Assembly (NCBI GenBank): GCA_021769525.1
Contig: JAETSQ010000015.1
Span: 1-48,373 of the forward strand
Origin: Oscillospiraceae bacterium
GTDB lineage: Bacteria > Bacillota > Clostridia > Oscillospirales > Ruminococcaceae
DNA: 48,373 bases
Reading direction: 5' to 3'
The number at the start of each line of letters is the position of its first letter. Positions within the stretch are counted from its first letter, which is position 1. A model generated the notes under the pieces. It did not search any database. It was not told the origin of the DNA and saw only the letters and a list, made by a program, of their open reading frames with translations. The position numbers and the translations under genes were made by a program. Positions 41,972 through 48,373 of this stretch are shown piece after piece.

Positions 41972-42030
41972 GGCCCCGTCTTGCCAAATTTTTTGGCAAG
42001 ACGGGGCCGCGCGTTTTGCCTGCGCGGCCC
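41972..42030. terminator. Two overlapping hairpins after the M20 gene
   Basis: A 17-bp stem GGCCCCGTCTTGCCAAA / TTTGGCAAGACGGGGCC with a TTT loop (41972-42008), then GGCCGCGCG / TGCGCGGCC (42005-42030). The M20 gene on the minus strand stops at 42065, so these probably end that transcript, leaving the M24-like gene in a separate unit. Confidence 0.65.
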
Positions 42031-42064
42031 CATAAGCGAGGAAGGAAGATGGCGGTTTTGGGTA

Positions 42065-43255
42065 TCAGATTTCAAACCCCAGGAAATCGGCGGCCATGCC
42101 GATGATGGTGAGCATACCGGTGGGGATGCTCTTGGGGTCGCTGTAGTAGGTGGGGGAATGGGCGGAACCGTAGGGGCCGCCGGGGGTGTGGGAGCCCAGG
42201 CGGATAAAGACGCCCGGCTTCTTCTCCTTGATGAAGGCGAAGTCCTCCCCGCCCATGGCGGCGTAGGGCATCATCACCACGTTCTCCTTGCCCAGCATCT
42301 TCTCGCCCACCCGGATGGCCCGGTCCACCCACTCGTCCTCGCAGACGAAGGGGGGCACGCCCCGGATGTACTCCACCTCGGCGGTGACGCGGTAGGCCTC
42401 GGCGATGGAGGCGGCCACCCGCTTGAGGCTCTCTTCCGCCCGGTCCCGGTCGGCGGCGTTAAGGGTGCGGACGGTGCCGGTCATCACCACTTCATCGGGG
42501 ACGATGTTGTGGGCGCGGCCCCCGTGGATGGTGCAGACGGAAACTACCACCGCGTTGGCGGGGTTGGTCTCGCGGGAGACCAGGGTCTGGAGCCCGGTGA
42601 CGATGGCGCTGGCGGCCACGATGGGGTCCCGGACGGTGTGGCAGTGGGCCCCGTGGCCCCCCACACCCTTTACGGTGATGTGGAACTCGTCGGCGCTGGC
42701 CAGGATAGCCCCGTACCGCACCCCGATGGTCCCCGCTTCGATCTCCGGGGAGCAGTGGAGGGCGGTGATGGCGTCGATCTTGTCAAAGTCGATCTCCGGG
42801 TCGTTCAGGAAGAGCTTGGCCCCCTGGAGGATCTCCTCGGCGGGCTGGATGAAGAAGTAGAGGGAACCGGAGAACTGGTCCTTGCACTTGCTGAGGATGG
42901 AGGCGGCCCCCACGTTGATGGTGCCGTGGATGTCGTGGCCGCAGGCGTGCATCACGCCGGGGACCTTGGAGCAGGGGGACATCTTGGGGTCCTCCTGGAT
43001 GGGCAGGGCGTCGATGTCCCCCCGGAAGACGATGGTGCGCCCCGGTCCGGGCTTGGTCCCCTTGATCTCGAAGAAGAGGCCGGTCTCCCCCACCCTCTTC
43101 AGTCGGTCGTAGGCCACGTTCTTCTTGACGTACTCCTCCAGCAGAGCGCAGGTGTTGTACTCCTTCATGCTCAGCTCCGGATTCTCGTGGATGTGGTTGC
43201 GCATGGCGGTGATCTCCGGAGTGATCTCCTCCACCGCTTTGCGGATGTCGATCAT
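42065..43255 (-). CDS. M20 family amidohydrolase, copy 1
   Basis: A zinc-dependent aminoacylase/amidohydrolase of 396 residues. Motifs in order: first metal His and Asp in MHACGHDIHG (about 102-111), catalytic Glu pair in QPAEEIL (about 139), His in ALHCSPE, a dimerisation domain (about 185-300) with GVGGHGAHCH, and the last metal site in AMGGEDFAFIK. This is the N-acyl-amino-acid or N-acetyl-diaminopimelate type; the exact substrate is not readable. It lies 24 bases after copy 2 on the same strand and is about 87% identical by eye. Confidence 0.92.
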   Translation of the reverse strand: MIDIRKAVEEITPEITAMRNHIHENPELSMKEYNTCALLEEYVKKNVAYDRLKRVGETGLFFEIKGTKPGPGRTIVFRGDIDALPIQEDPKMSPCSKVPGVMHACGHDIHGTINVGAASILSKCKDQFSGSLYFFIQPAEEILQGAKLFLNDPEIDFDKIDAITALHCSPEIEAGTIGVRYGAILASADEFHITVKGVGGHGAHCHTVRDPIVAASAIVTGLQTLVSRETNPANAVVVSVCTIHGGRAHNIVPDEVVMTGTVRTLNAADRDRAEESLKRVAASIAEAYRVTAEVEYIRGVPPFVCEDEWVDRAIRVGEKMLGKENVVMMPYAAMGGEDFAFIKEKKPGVFIRLGSHTPGGPYGSAHSPTYYSDPKSIPTGMLTIIGMAADFLGFEI

Positions 43256-43280
43256 GGCGTTTCACTCCTGTTCATAAATA

Positions 43281-44474
43281 TTAGTCGATTTCAAATCCCA
43301 GGAAATCGGCGGCGATCCCGACAATGGTCAGTATGCCCGTGGGGATGCTCCTGGAATCGCTGTAATAGGTGGGGCAGTGGGCGGAGCCGTAGGGGCCGCC
43401 GGGGGTGTGGGAACCCAGGCGGACAAAGACACCGGGACGCGGGCCCTTGAGGAGAGCGCAATCATCGCCGCCCATGGCGGCGTGGGGCATCATCACCACG
43501 TTCTCCTTGCCCAGCATCTTCTCGCCGGCGCGGATGGCGCGGTCCACCCACTCGTCGGCACAGACGAAGGGGGGCACATCGCGGATGTATTTGACCTCCG
43601 CAGTAACCCGGTAGGCCTCGGCGACCGAGGCGACGATCCGCTTGATGCTTGCCTCGGCCCGGTCCCGGTCGGCTTCGTTCAGGGCCCTGGCGGTCCCGCT
43701 CATCTCCACCTTGTCCGGCACGATGTTGTGGGCGCGGCCCCCGTGGACCGAACAGACGGAAATCACCACCGAATTGGCAGGATTTGTTTCCCTGGAAACC
43801 ACCGGCTGCAAAGCTGCAACCATGGCGCTGGCGGCCACGATGGGGTCCCGGACAGTGTGGCAGTGGGCCCCGTGGCCCCCCACCCCATTCACAGTGATGT
43901 AAAACTCGTCCACGCTGGCCAGGATGGCCCCGTACCGCACCCCGATGGTCCCCGCCTCGATCTCCGGGGAGCAATGGAGGGCCGCCACGGCATCGATCTT
44001 GTCAAAGTCGATCTCCGGGTCATCCAGGAAGAGCTGCGCGCCCCGCAGAATCTCTTCCCCCGGCTGGATGAAAAAATAGAGGGAGCCGGAGAACTGGTCC
44101 TTGCATTTGCTGAGGATAGAGGCGGCCCCCACGTTGATGGTGCCATGGATGTCGTGGCCGCAGGCGTGCATCACGCCGGGGACCTTGGAACAGGGGGACA
44201 TCTTGGGGTCCTCCTGGATGGGCAGGGCATCGATGTCCCCGCGAAAAGCCAAAATCCTGTCCGGTCCGGGCTTCGTCCCCTTGATCTCAAAGAAGAGGCC
44301 GGTCTCCCCCACCCTCTTCAGGCGGTCGTAGGCCACGTTCTTCTTGACGTATTCCTCCAGCAGAGCGCAGGTGTTGTACTCCTTCATGCTCAGCTCCGGA
44401 TTCTCGTGGATGTGGTTGCGCATGGCGGTGATCTCCGGAGTGATCTCCTCCACCGCTTTGCGGACATCGATCAT
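43281..44474 (-). CDS. M20 family amidohydrolase, copy 2 (diverged)
   Basis: A tandem duplicate of 397 residues. The first 170 residues differ from copy 1 at only about 9 places, while the rest differs at about 44. HACGHD is retained, but QPAEE became QPGEE (the second Glu is kept) and GGEDF became GGDDC, with the loop after it rewritten (ALLKGPRPG). These changes touch the active-site and metal regions, so substrate or activity may have shifted. Its start is preceded by AAAAGGAG. It lies directly after the YfcC-type gene. Confidence 0.9.
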   Translation of the reverse strand: MIDVRKAVEEITPEITAMRNHIHENPELSMKEYNTCALLEEYVKKNVAYDRLKRVGETGLFFEIKGTKPGPDRILAFRGDIDALPIQEDPKMSPCSKVPGVMHACGHDIHGTINVGAASILSKCKDQFSGSLYFFIQPGEEILRGAQLFLDDPEIDFDKIDAVAALHCSPEIEAGTIGVRYGAILASVDEFYITVNGVGGHGAHCHTVRDPIVAASAMVAALQPVVSRETNPANSVVISVCSVHGGRAHNIVPDKVEMSGTARALNEADRDRAEASIKRIVASVAEAYRVTAEVKYIRDVPPFVCADEWVDRAIRAGEKMLGKENVVMMPHAAMGGDDCALLKGPRPGVFVRLGSHTPGGPYGSAHCPTYYSDSRSIPTGILTIVGIAADFLGFEID

Positions 44475-44552
44475 GGCACTTCACTCCTTTTCTTTTGTAG
44501 GGAGAGGACCTGCCCTCACAGAGCCTCTCCCCTGCTCAATACAGCGGTTTGC

Positions 44553-45977
44553 TTAGAAGCCGACCCAACCCGCGGCGGAAAGGCCCATGGTGATGACGGC
44601 GGCCACAAGGTACTGGATGACCAGGAACTTGATGGCCCACTTGATGTACTTGGAGTAGCTGACACCCACCATGGCGAGGCAGCCCATCATGGGTCCGTTG
44701 AGGGGGGTGAGGAGGTTGCCCAGACCATCGCCGAACTGGAAGGCCTGCACCGCCACCTGACGGGTCATGCCCACCAGGTCCGCGATGGGGACCATCAGGG
44801 GCATCACCATGGCGGCCTGGCCGGAACCGGAGGGCACCAGGACGTTGATGAGGACGTTGATGATGACCATGAAGCCGGCGCCCAGGACGGAGCCCATCAT
44901 GGCAACGGGCATGCTGAGGAAGTTGACGATGGTATCGATGACCTTGCCGCTGTTGAGGATGACCGCCACAGCGCTGGCAAAGCCGGTGACCAGAGAAGCG
45001 TAGACCATGGGCTGGCAGCCCTTGATGAACTTCCGGGCGATCTCGTTCATAGAGAAGCCGGAGAGGATGCCGGTGACCACCGCCAGGCCGACAAAGAAGG
45101 AGGCGATCTTCTTGGCAGGCCAGCTGTTGAGGATGGTGAAGGTGACGCAGAAGATCACGCCCAGGAAGAAGACGGCCACGGTGAGAGCCTGGCGCTTGGT
45201 CATCTTGGTGTCATCGGCGCTGGCGCCGTCCATGGGGCCCATGTAGTCCTTCAGCTCCATGCCGGCCTCGTAGTTCAGGCTGCGGGTGGGGTCCTTCTTG
45301 ATGGTCTTAAAATACAGGAGGGTGAGACCATACAGATAGCAGATGTTCAGCAGGCAGCAGATGACGCGGGGGCCCATGCCGGAGAAGATGGGGATCTCCG
45401 CCAGGGTCTGGGCCACGCCCAGGATGCCGGGGTTGGCAAAGCCGACGGAGAAGCCGGACTGGAGGCCCCAGTAGATGATGAGGAAGCCCAGGAAGGAGTC
45501 GCCTCCCATGGCGCGGGCCATAAAGACACCGATGAGGATGATGGCGGTGCCCAGGTTGCCGAAGACGCCGGCGGCGTTGCCCAGACCCAGGGCGAACATG
45601 ACGGCGGCGATGGCCAGGGCCTCCTTGCCCCGGAGCTTCCGGGCCATGGTGGAGAAGGCGGCGGTGAGGGCCTTGGACTCATCCAGCATATTGACGGCGG
45701 CGCCGCAGAAGATGATCATGAAGATGGTGCCGGCGCTGTTGATGCAGCCCTGGAAGATGGCCTGGAGCATATCCCAGGGGGTCTGGGGAACACGGTCGAT
45801 GTACTGGAAGCTGCCGGGGACTACCTTGGTGAGGGTCCCCTCGGTGACCCGCTCAAAGGTGCCGGCGGGGACGATCCAGGTGGCGATCATCGCCACGATG
45901 CACATCAGGAATACCAGCGCGTAGACGTCCGGGAATTCCCTTTTTTTCTTTTCCGGTGCGGCCTGTGCTTTTGCCAT
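44553..45977 (-). CDS. YfcC family membrane transporter
   Basis: YfcC-family proteins are related to DcuC and AbgT-like carriers, moving basic amino acids, peptides or dicarboxylates. The 474-residue protein has 12-13 membrane segments. The N-terminal helix begins FPDVYALVFLMCIVAMIATW, followed by VPAGTF, a family hallmark. Conserved loops: ALGLGNAAGVFGNL, QSGFSVGFANPG and LVPSGSGQAAMVMPLMVPIA. I chose ATG 45977 (MAKAQAAPEKKKRE). It is first in the cluster before the two M20 genes, so it probably imports the amide or acyl-amino-acid substrate those genes cleave (inference). Confidence 0.88.
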   Translation of the reverse strand: MAKAQAAPEKKKREFPDVYALVFLMCIVAMIATWIVPAGTFERVTEGTLTKVVPGSFQYIDRVPQTPWDMLQAIFQGCINSAGTIFMIIFCGAAVNMLDESKALTAAFSTMARKLRGKEALAIAAVMFALGLGNAAGVFGNLGTAIILIGVFMARAMGGDSFLGFLIIYWGLQSGFSVGFANPGILGVAQTLAEIPIFSGMGPRVICCLLNICYLYGLTLLYFKTIKKDPTRSLNYEAGMELKDYMGPMDGASADDTKMTKRQALTVAVFFLGVIFCVTFTILNSWPAKKIASFFVGLAVVTGILSGFSMNEIARKFIKGCQPMVYASLVTGFASAVAVILNSGKVIDTIVNFLSMPVAMMGSVLGAGFMVIINVLINVLVPSGSGQAAMVMPLMVPIADLVGMTRQVAVQAFQFGDGLGNLLTPLNGPMMGCLAMVGVSYSKYIKWAIKFLVIQYLVAAVITMGLSAAGWVGF

Positions 45978-46103
45978 AGGATACAACACTCCTTTTCTTT
46001 TGGCCGCCGGGGGATCCTGTCGGCAGCCTTTGTTTTTTGCTGTGCGTAACACACACTTGCCCTGTGGGCCGCCGGGGAATCCTACTGGCGGCCTTCCAAG
46101 GAT

Positions 46104-46132
46104 ATTATACCGGATCGGCCTGTTTTTTTCAG
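46104..46132 (-). promoter_or_regulatory. Likely promoter of the YfcC-M20 cluster
   Basis: On the minus strand TATAAT (46104-46109) with a weak -35 CTGAAA (46127-46132) at 17-bp spacing, about 125 bases before the YfcC start. Confidence 0.5.
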
Positions 46133-46147
46133 GTGCAACTGACATTT

Positions 46148-46163
46148 TGTAACATTGATTACA
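46148..46163. promoter_or_regulatory. Palindromic operator candidate TGTAA-N6-TTACA
   Basis: TGTAACATTGATTACA is an inverted repeat just upstream of the -35 box of the YfcC promoter. The XRE-cupin regulator of the same cluster is the natural candidate ligand. Not found elsewhere in the window. Confidence 0.4.
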
Positions 46164-46430
46164 CCGTGACTTTTTGTGCGCTAAATTGTTAAATTCACGC
46201 CCATTTACGGCTTTTTCCTTGTCTTATCCTACAAAATGCGGCGGGCGGCTTTTACACGCTGTTCATTATGTACAAAAAATCCTTTAAAATTTCGGCGATC
46301 CGGCCTGTGTCCGCTTCTCCCCGTTTCCTATTATACCTCGTTTCCCGGCATCTGCACAATTCCTTTCGTGTCGGAAAAGCGCCTTTTCTTCCCCTGTGGC
46401 GCCGGTCTCTCTGCCAAAAATCCGGGAGCC
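46164..46430. other. Intergenic stretch between divergent transporter genes
   Basis: No gene seen. An open frame here (from 46236) is in the same frame as the exporter but has no ribosome site and unlikely codons. No conserved RNA recognised. Confidence 0.4.
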
Positions 46431-46459
46431 TTGATTTCCGGCAGGCAATCCACTATACT
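46431..46459 (+). promoter_or_regulatory. Promoter of the ABC exporter gene
   Basis: TTGATT (46431-46436), 17-bp spacer, TATACT (46454-46459), 37 bases before the start. Confidence 0.65.
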
Positions 46460-46496
46460 TATACTGGTTTTGTCATTTCGGAAAGGGGAAAATGCC

Positions 46497-48230
46497 ATGC
46501 TGCGGCGCCTGCTCACCTACTTCCGCCCCTACAAGGGGCTTCTGGCTCTGGACCTTGTCTGTGCCTTCCTGCTGGCGGGATTCGACCTCTTCTACCCCAC
46601 CATCACCGGGAACATCATCGATATTTACATCCCCCGGCAGATGTTCCGGGAGCTGATCTTCTGGCTCTGCGCCCTGCTGGGGCTGTACCTCCTCAAGGCG
46701 GTGTGCAAATACATCGTCACCTTCTACGGCCACGCCATGGGGGTGCGCATCCAGACGGATATGCGACGCCAGGTGTTCCAGAAGCTCCAGGAGCTGCCCT
46801 TCTCCTACTTTGATAAGAACAAGACCGGGGTCATCATGTCCCGCATCGTGGGGGACCTCCAGGACATCAGCGAGCTGACCCACCACGGCCCGGAGGAGCT
46901 GTTCATCACCGCCGTCACCCTCATCGGCTCCTTCCTCATCCTCTCCCGGTCCAGCCTTCCCCTCACCCTCATCATCTTCGCCTTCATCCCCGCCATCGTG
47001 GCGGCGGCGGTCTGGAAAAAGCGGAAGATGAACCGGGCCTTTGCCCTGATGCGCCGCACCGTGGGGGAGATGAACGCCGACCTGGAAAGCAGCATCGCCG
47101 GCATCCGGGTGAGCCGGGCTTTCACCGGGGAGGAGCACGAATCCGGCCGCTTTGAGCACGCCAACCAGACCTTCCGCCAGAGCCGGGAGCTGGGGTACAA
47201 GGCCATGGGGGAATATTACACCCTCCTGTACCTCCTCACCGACCTGCTGTACTGGGCCACCCTGGCGGGGGCCGCCGTCTTCACCTTCTACGGCTCCATC
47301 ACCCCTGGGATGCTGGTGCAGTATATCCTGTATGTCTCCCTCTTTATGAACTCCACCAAGCGCCTGGTGGACTTTGCGGAGATGTACGAGATGGGCATGA
47401 CCGGCTTTGCCCGCTTTCTGGAGATTCTGGACTGCGACAGCGAGCGGGAGGTCCCCGGCGCCCCCGACCTGCCCCCGGTGCGGGGGGAGATCCGCTTCCG
47501 GGATGTCTCCTTCTCCTACGAGGGGGAGGAGGGCGAGGGCCAGAAGGCGGTGCTGCGCCATTTGGATCTGACGGTGGAGGCCGGGCAGAAGGTGGCGGTG
47601 GTGGGGCCCTCCGGCAGCGGAAAGACCACCCTCTGCCACCTGGTGCCCCGGTTCTACGACACCACCGAGGGGCAGATCCTGGTGGACGGCCGGGACATCA
47701 CCCAGGTGAGCCTCTCCTCCCTGCGGCGGCAGGTGGGCATCGTCCAGCAGGATGTATTCCTCTTCCCCGGCTCCTTCCGGGAGAACATCGCCTACGGGCG
47801 GTTCGACGCCACCCCGGCGGAGATCGAGGAGGCGGCCCGGCGGGCCAACATCCACGACTTCATCCTGGCCCAGCCCCAGGGGTACGAGACCCTGGTGGGG
47901 GAGCGGGGGGTCCGCCTTTCCGGCGGGCAGAAGCAGCGCATCGCCATCGCCCGCGTATTTCTCAAGAACCCCGCCATCCTGATTTTGGACGAGGCCACCA
48001 GCGCCCTGGACAACACCACCGAGCGGATGATCCAGGAGGCCCTGGACGAGCTCTGCAAGGGCCACACCACCCTGGTGGTGGCCCACCGCCTCTCCACCAT
48101 CCAGGAGGCAGACAAGATCGTGGTCCTCACCGAGGAGGGCATCCGGGAGGAGGGCTCCCACCAGGAGCTGTTGGAAAAGGGCGGCCTCTACGCCCGGCTC
48201 TACAACAGCCAGTTCGCGGCGCAGGGCTGA
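46497..48230 (+). CDS. ABC transporter half-transporter (exporter type)
   Basis: A 577-residue fused membrane/ATPase subunit that forms a dimer and exports lipids, drugs or peptides. Six membrane segments lie in the first 320 residues with the motif KNKTGVIMSRIVGDLQDIS (coupling helix). The ATPase domain starts near 340: Walker A VGPSGSGKTT, Q-loop VQQDVFLFPGS, signature [16 protein letters not shown], Walker B ILILDEATSALD, switch His in VVAHRLSTI. The ATG at 46497 follows GAAAGGGGAAA. No paired half-transporter is beside it, so it may be a homodimer. Substrate unknown. Confidence 0.93.
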   Translation: MLRRLLTYFRPYKGLLALDLVCAFLLAGFDLFYPTITGNIIDIYIPRQMFRELIFWLCALLGLYLLKAVCKYIVTFYGHAMGVRIQTDMRRQVFQKLQELPFSYFDKNKTGVIMSRIVGDLQDISELTHHGPEELFITAVTLIGSFLILSRSSLPLTLIIFAFIPAIVAAAVWKKRKMNRAFALMRRTVGEMNADLESSIAGIRVSRAFTGEEHESGRFEHANQTFRQSRELGYKAMGEYYTLLYLLTDLLYWATLAGAAVFTFYGSITPGMLVQYILYVSLFMNSTKRLVDFAEMYEMGMTGFARFLEILDCDSEREVPGAPDLPPVRGEIRFRDVSFSYEGEEGEGQKAVLRHLDLTVEAGQKVAVVGPSGSGKTTLCHLVPRFYDTTEGQILVDGRDITQVSLSSLRRQVGIVQQDVFLFPGSFRENIAYGRFDATPAEIEEAARRANIHDFILAQPQGYETLVGERGVRLSGGQKQRIAIARVFLKNPAILILDEATSALDNTTERMIQEALDELCKGHTTLVVAHRLSTIQEADKIVVLTEEGIREEGSHQELLEKGGLYARLYNSQFAAQG

Positions 48231-48239
48231 AAGGCCAAT

Positions 48240-48366
48240 CTGGGGCGTTGCCCCAGACCCCACTTCTTTTTCTTTTCACGGGACCAGAAAATTTGCTCGC
48301 AAATTTTCAGTGAGCCGGGGCGATGCGTAGCAGCGCCAGCACGCGAAGCGGGCGTATTTTCGATGT
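48240..48366. repeat. Composite dispersed repeat, copy C (complete)
   Basis: Module 1: CTGGGGC-gtt-GCCCCAG (48240-48256) and CCCCACTTCTTTTTC. A 10-bp stem GAAAATTTGC / GCAAATTTTC (48287-48308) sits in between. Module 2: GTGAGCCGGGGCGATGCG to ACGCGAAGCGGGCG and TATTTTCGAT (48309-48366). It is the copy in which both modules are present and module 2 is uninterrupted. The window ends just after it. Confidence 0.75.
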
Positions 48367-48373
48367 ATTTTTA

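Noticed and set aside
43377-46049. A very long open frame on the plus strand over the M20 and YfcC genes (890 codons)
   Set aside because: It lies entirely opposite two well-supported genes, has no known domain and a low-complexity His/Gly/Asp-rich composition typical of antisense frames in GC-rich DNA.
46236-46496. N-terminal extension of the ABC exporter
   Set aside because: The frame is open but has no ribosome site, is AT-rich and contains the exporter promoter at 46431-46459.

Overview
The window comes from a GC-rich, low-redundancy Bacillota genome. The Bacillus-type sigma factor with dnaG beside it, RNase Y, a T-box in front of thrS, a VanW protein, an ACT/PFL-family pair, FapA and korC-type ferredoxin enzymes all point to an anaerobic clostridial lineage. 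An Oscillospiraceae-like gut bacterium is my best guess from gene content and composition (inference, no search was run). There are 42 genes that look intact, two tRNA genes, one T-box leader, and several broken genes and dispersed repeats.

Layout. 0.2-1.9 kb: tatD and a membrane protein. 2-5.2 kb: an ABC importer of the ABC_sub_bind type (lipoprotein, permease, ATPase). 5.4-8.1 kb (minus): a FapA-CheX-CheY unit with no flagellar genes nearby. 8.2-14.3 kb: a decaying accessory stretch. It holds an ISAs1-like transposase remnant abutting a truncated MATE gene that still has its promoter and leader, a LysR and a MerR regulator, a lipoprotein that kept only the tail of a flavodoxin, an intact flavodoxin and an intact MATE pump. 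It ends with a CMD-cupin gene that carries a nonsense codon and is fused out of frame to the 3' end of korB, followed by korC. 14.4-30.7 kb: housekeeping genes: rny, T-box-thrS, a lipoprotein, greA, a GH25 lysozyme, vanW, another lipoprotein, tRNA-Trp and tRNA-Thr, comF, dgt, dnaG and sigA.

31-34.1 kb: a MITE-like element and a polar amino-acid ABC importer. 34.2-39.5 kb: an orphan GlpP antiterminator (minus), a small membrane protein, an SDR-SnoaL pair, the ACT-PFL pair and a membrane-anchored lipase-like protein. 39.8-46 kb (minus): a peptide/acyl-amino-acid utilisation cluster with a YfcC-type transporter, two tandem near-identical M20 amidohydrolases, a creatinase-like M24-fold hydrolase that lacks most canonical metal ligands, and an XRE-cupin regulator. 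46.5-48.2 kb: an ABC exporter half-transporter.

The most interesting signals are the two gene chimeras at 10.4-13.8 kb (deletion scars through redox genes), the creatinase-like/M20/YfcC cluster of unknown substrate, the FapA-CheX-CheY unit, the dispersed repeat families (a composite hairpin repeat, a GTGTGAAAAGG repeat, and a MITE together with a collapsed copy of its ends), and the presence in one window of a thrS T-box and the tRNA-Thr(GGT) that matches its specifier and discriminator. No CRISPR array, rRNA or complete insertion sequence was seen.
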